This document shows, piece by piece, positions 50,502 through 51,272 of a stretch of 51,272 nt of DNA. This DNA comes from Candidatus Omnitrophota bacterium (GTDB lineage: Bacteria; Omnitrophota; Gorgyraeia; Tantalellales; Tantalellaceae). Below the pieces are notes generated by a model. That model had not been told where the DNA came from. It did no database searches and worked only from the letters and a program-made list of their open reading frames with translations. Every line of letters starts with the position of its first letter. Position 1 is the stretch's first letter. The DNA lies in NCBI GenBank assembly GCA_014728075.1, contig WJMG01000077.1, forward strand, positions 1 to 51,272. Direction: 5' to 3'. Both the position numbers and the translations under genes were made by a program.

Positions 50502-51272
50502 ATGGTAATAGCTCAAAAGGCAGATAAATTCATAATAAATGTTTTCAAACTTAGCGTTGGAAATTTATATGCGCAGATAATCGGTGTCATAGCGGTCCCG
50601 CTGCTTACAAGGATATTTGCGCCTTCGGCATTCGGATTATACGCGTTGTTCACCTCAATAGTGACTATACTTGGTATGATGGCATGTTTGCGTTACGAGA
50701 TAACAATAGTTCTTCCCGAAAAAGAGGAAGAGGCTGTAACTTTAACGGTTTTGAGCTTTTGTTTTACCGTGATAACTACCCTTGTCATTTCTTTACTTGT
50801 GTTTTTCTGCGGGAAAAATATAGCCCGCTACTTGAACATGCCCGGACTTTCCGGATATCTCTGGATGCTGCCTTTAGCCGCTTTTGTTCTGGGAGCTTAC
50901 ACAGTCTTGAACTTTTGGAATACCAGAAAGAAGGATTTTGGGACAATTTCCCTGTCGAGAGTGTTGGCTTCGACGGTTGATATCGGGATGAAAATAGGCC
51001 TTGGTTTTCTGGGGTATGCTACCGGAGGTATTCTCATCTCCACCACTGTACTGGGAAATATCGCTTCTCTGATCTTTTTGGCCCTGGTAGTGCTTGTAAG
51101 ATACGGAAGCTTATTTAAAAAGTATTTCGACCCGGGACAACTTTTACCGGCGTTGAAAAGATATGTTAAGTTCCCTCTTTTATCCTCGGGTTCTTTTTTG
51201 CTTAATTCGATTTCATTACAGGTACCCGTATGGATACTAGCGGTGTTCTTTTCCTCTGAGATAGTCGGGTTC
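50502..51272 (+). CDS. Polysaccharide flippase (Wzx-like), cut by the window edge
   Basis: The first 257 residues of a MATE/MOP-fold flippase, continuing beyond the right edge. It starts MVIAQKADKFIINVFKLSVG, then LTRIFAPSAFGLYALFTSIV, the classical first two helices of polysaccharide export flippases, and at least five hydrophobic segments follow. AAGGTG precedes ATG at a short distance. It lies 29 bp after the epimerase and is last of the visible operon. It likely moves the lipid-linked repeat unit across the inner membrane. Confidence 0.88.
   Translation, partial: MVIAQKADKFIINVFKLSVGNLYAQIIGVIAVPLLTRIFAPSAFGLYALFTSIVTILGMMACLRYEITIVLPEKEEEAVTLTVLSFCFTVITTLVISLLVFFCGKNIARYLNMPGLSGYLWMLPLAAFVLGAYTVLNFWNTRKKDFGTISLSRVLASTVDIGMKIGLGFLGYATGGILISTTVLGNIASLIFLALVVLVRYGSLFKKYFDPGQLLPALKRYVKFPLLSSGSFLLNSISLQVPVWILAVFFSSEIVGF

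Noticed and set aside
50684-50980. Short plus-strand frame near the right edge
   Set aside because: It overlaps the flippase gene in another frame; the flippase has proper start and hydrophobic pattern.

Overview
The window reads as chromosomal DNA of an anaerobic Gram-negative bacterium. Outer-membrane-type proteins and lipoproteins are present (a beta-barrel protein with a C-terminal aromatic residue, a lipobox protein). Core metabolism is anaerobic: pyruvate:ferredoxin oxidoreductase, a membrane pyrophosphatase, GTP-type PEP carboxykinase, flavin-dependent thymidylate synthase and a split glycine decarboxylase. The gene mix and the very long secreted GGDEF protein suggest the PVC superphylum, most likely Candidatus Omnitrophota. 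That placement is inference from remembered family distributions and was not searched. No rRNA, tRNA, CRISPR array, prophage or complete insertion sequence is visible.

Layout. 1-7.7 kb (+): fluoride exporter crcB, a two-gene carboxyspermidine-type polyamine module, a ROK sugar kinase, two glycosyltransferases and an exported repeat protein. 7.7-16.2 kb: lipA (-), then dnaX-recR, a polytopic membrane protein with its own promoter and terminator, and the 1193-aa pyruvate:ferredoxin oxidoreductase. 16.4-21.1 kb: a 1546-aa protein with a signal peptide, a TIKI/ChaN-like N-terminal region and an intact GGDEF domain. 21.3-27.6 kb: a consensus promoter and a ZTP (pfl) riboswitch lead into gcvT-gcvH-gcvPA-gcvPB-galE-lipoate ligase. 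27.8-30.4 kb (-): beta-barrel protein, EF-P, lipoprotein, endonuclease V. 30.6-34.6 kb (+): pckG, purC, Sua5/TsaC. 34.6-41.6 kb (-): glycoside-hydrolase-like lipid-anchored or secreted protein, thyX, apt, hppA, and a solute-binding histidine kinase with a stand-alone receiver. 41.9-47.1 kb (+): small membrane and housekeeping genes (TPM-domain protein, LemA, half-size EamA, M29-type peptidase, ispD). 47.2-51.3 kb (+): a surface-polysaccharide operon opened by a GbsR/MarR-type regulator, with a fused WlbA-WlbB-like enzyme, a WecB/WbpI-like epimerase and a flippase cut by the window edge.

How parts connect. Lipoyl synthase and the lipoate ligase can both lipoylate GcvH, which sits in the same riboswitch-led operon as the ligase. 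The ZTP riboswitch would link folate one-carbon shortage to glycine cleavage, and purC and thyX in the window belong to the same one-carbon economy. PFOR, PEPCK and the pyrophosphatase fit energy-limited fermentative metabolism.

Intergenic DNA is unusual. Many spacers consist of short degenerate repeated words, often purine-rich on the left and complementary pyrimidine-rich on the right, ending just before the next start codon. A second family, built on GTACCGGGTAC palindromes and a GGTACCTGTCCCC tail, occurs three times. The most unusual items are the exported GGDEF protein, the ZTP-controlled glycine cleavage operon, the word-hairpin spacers and the dehydrogenase-acetyltransferase fusion with an apparent autoregulatory operator.
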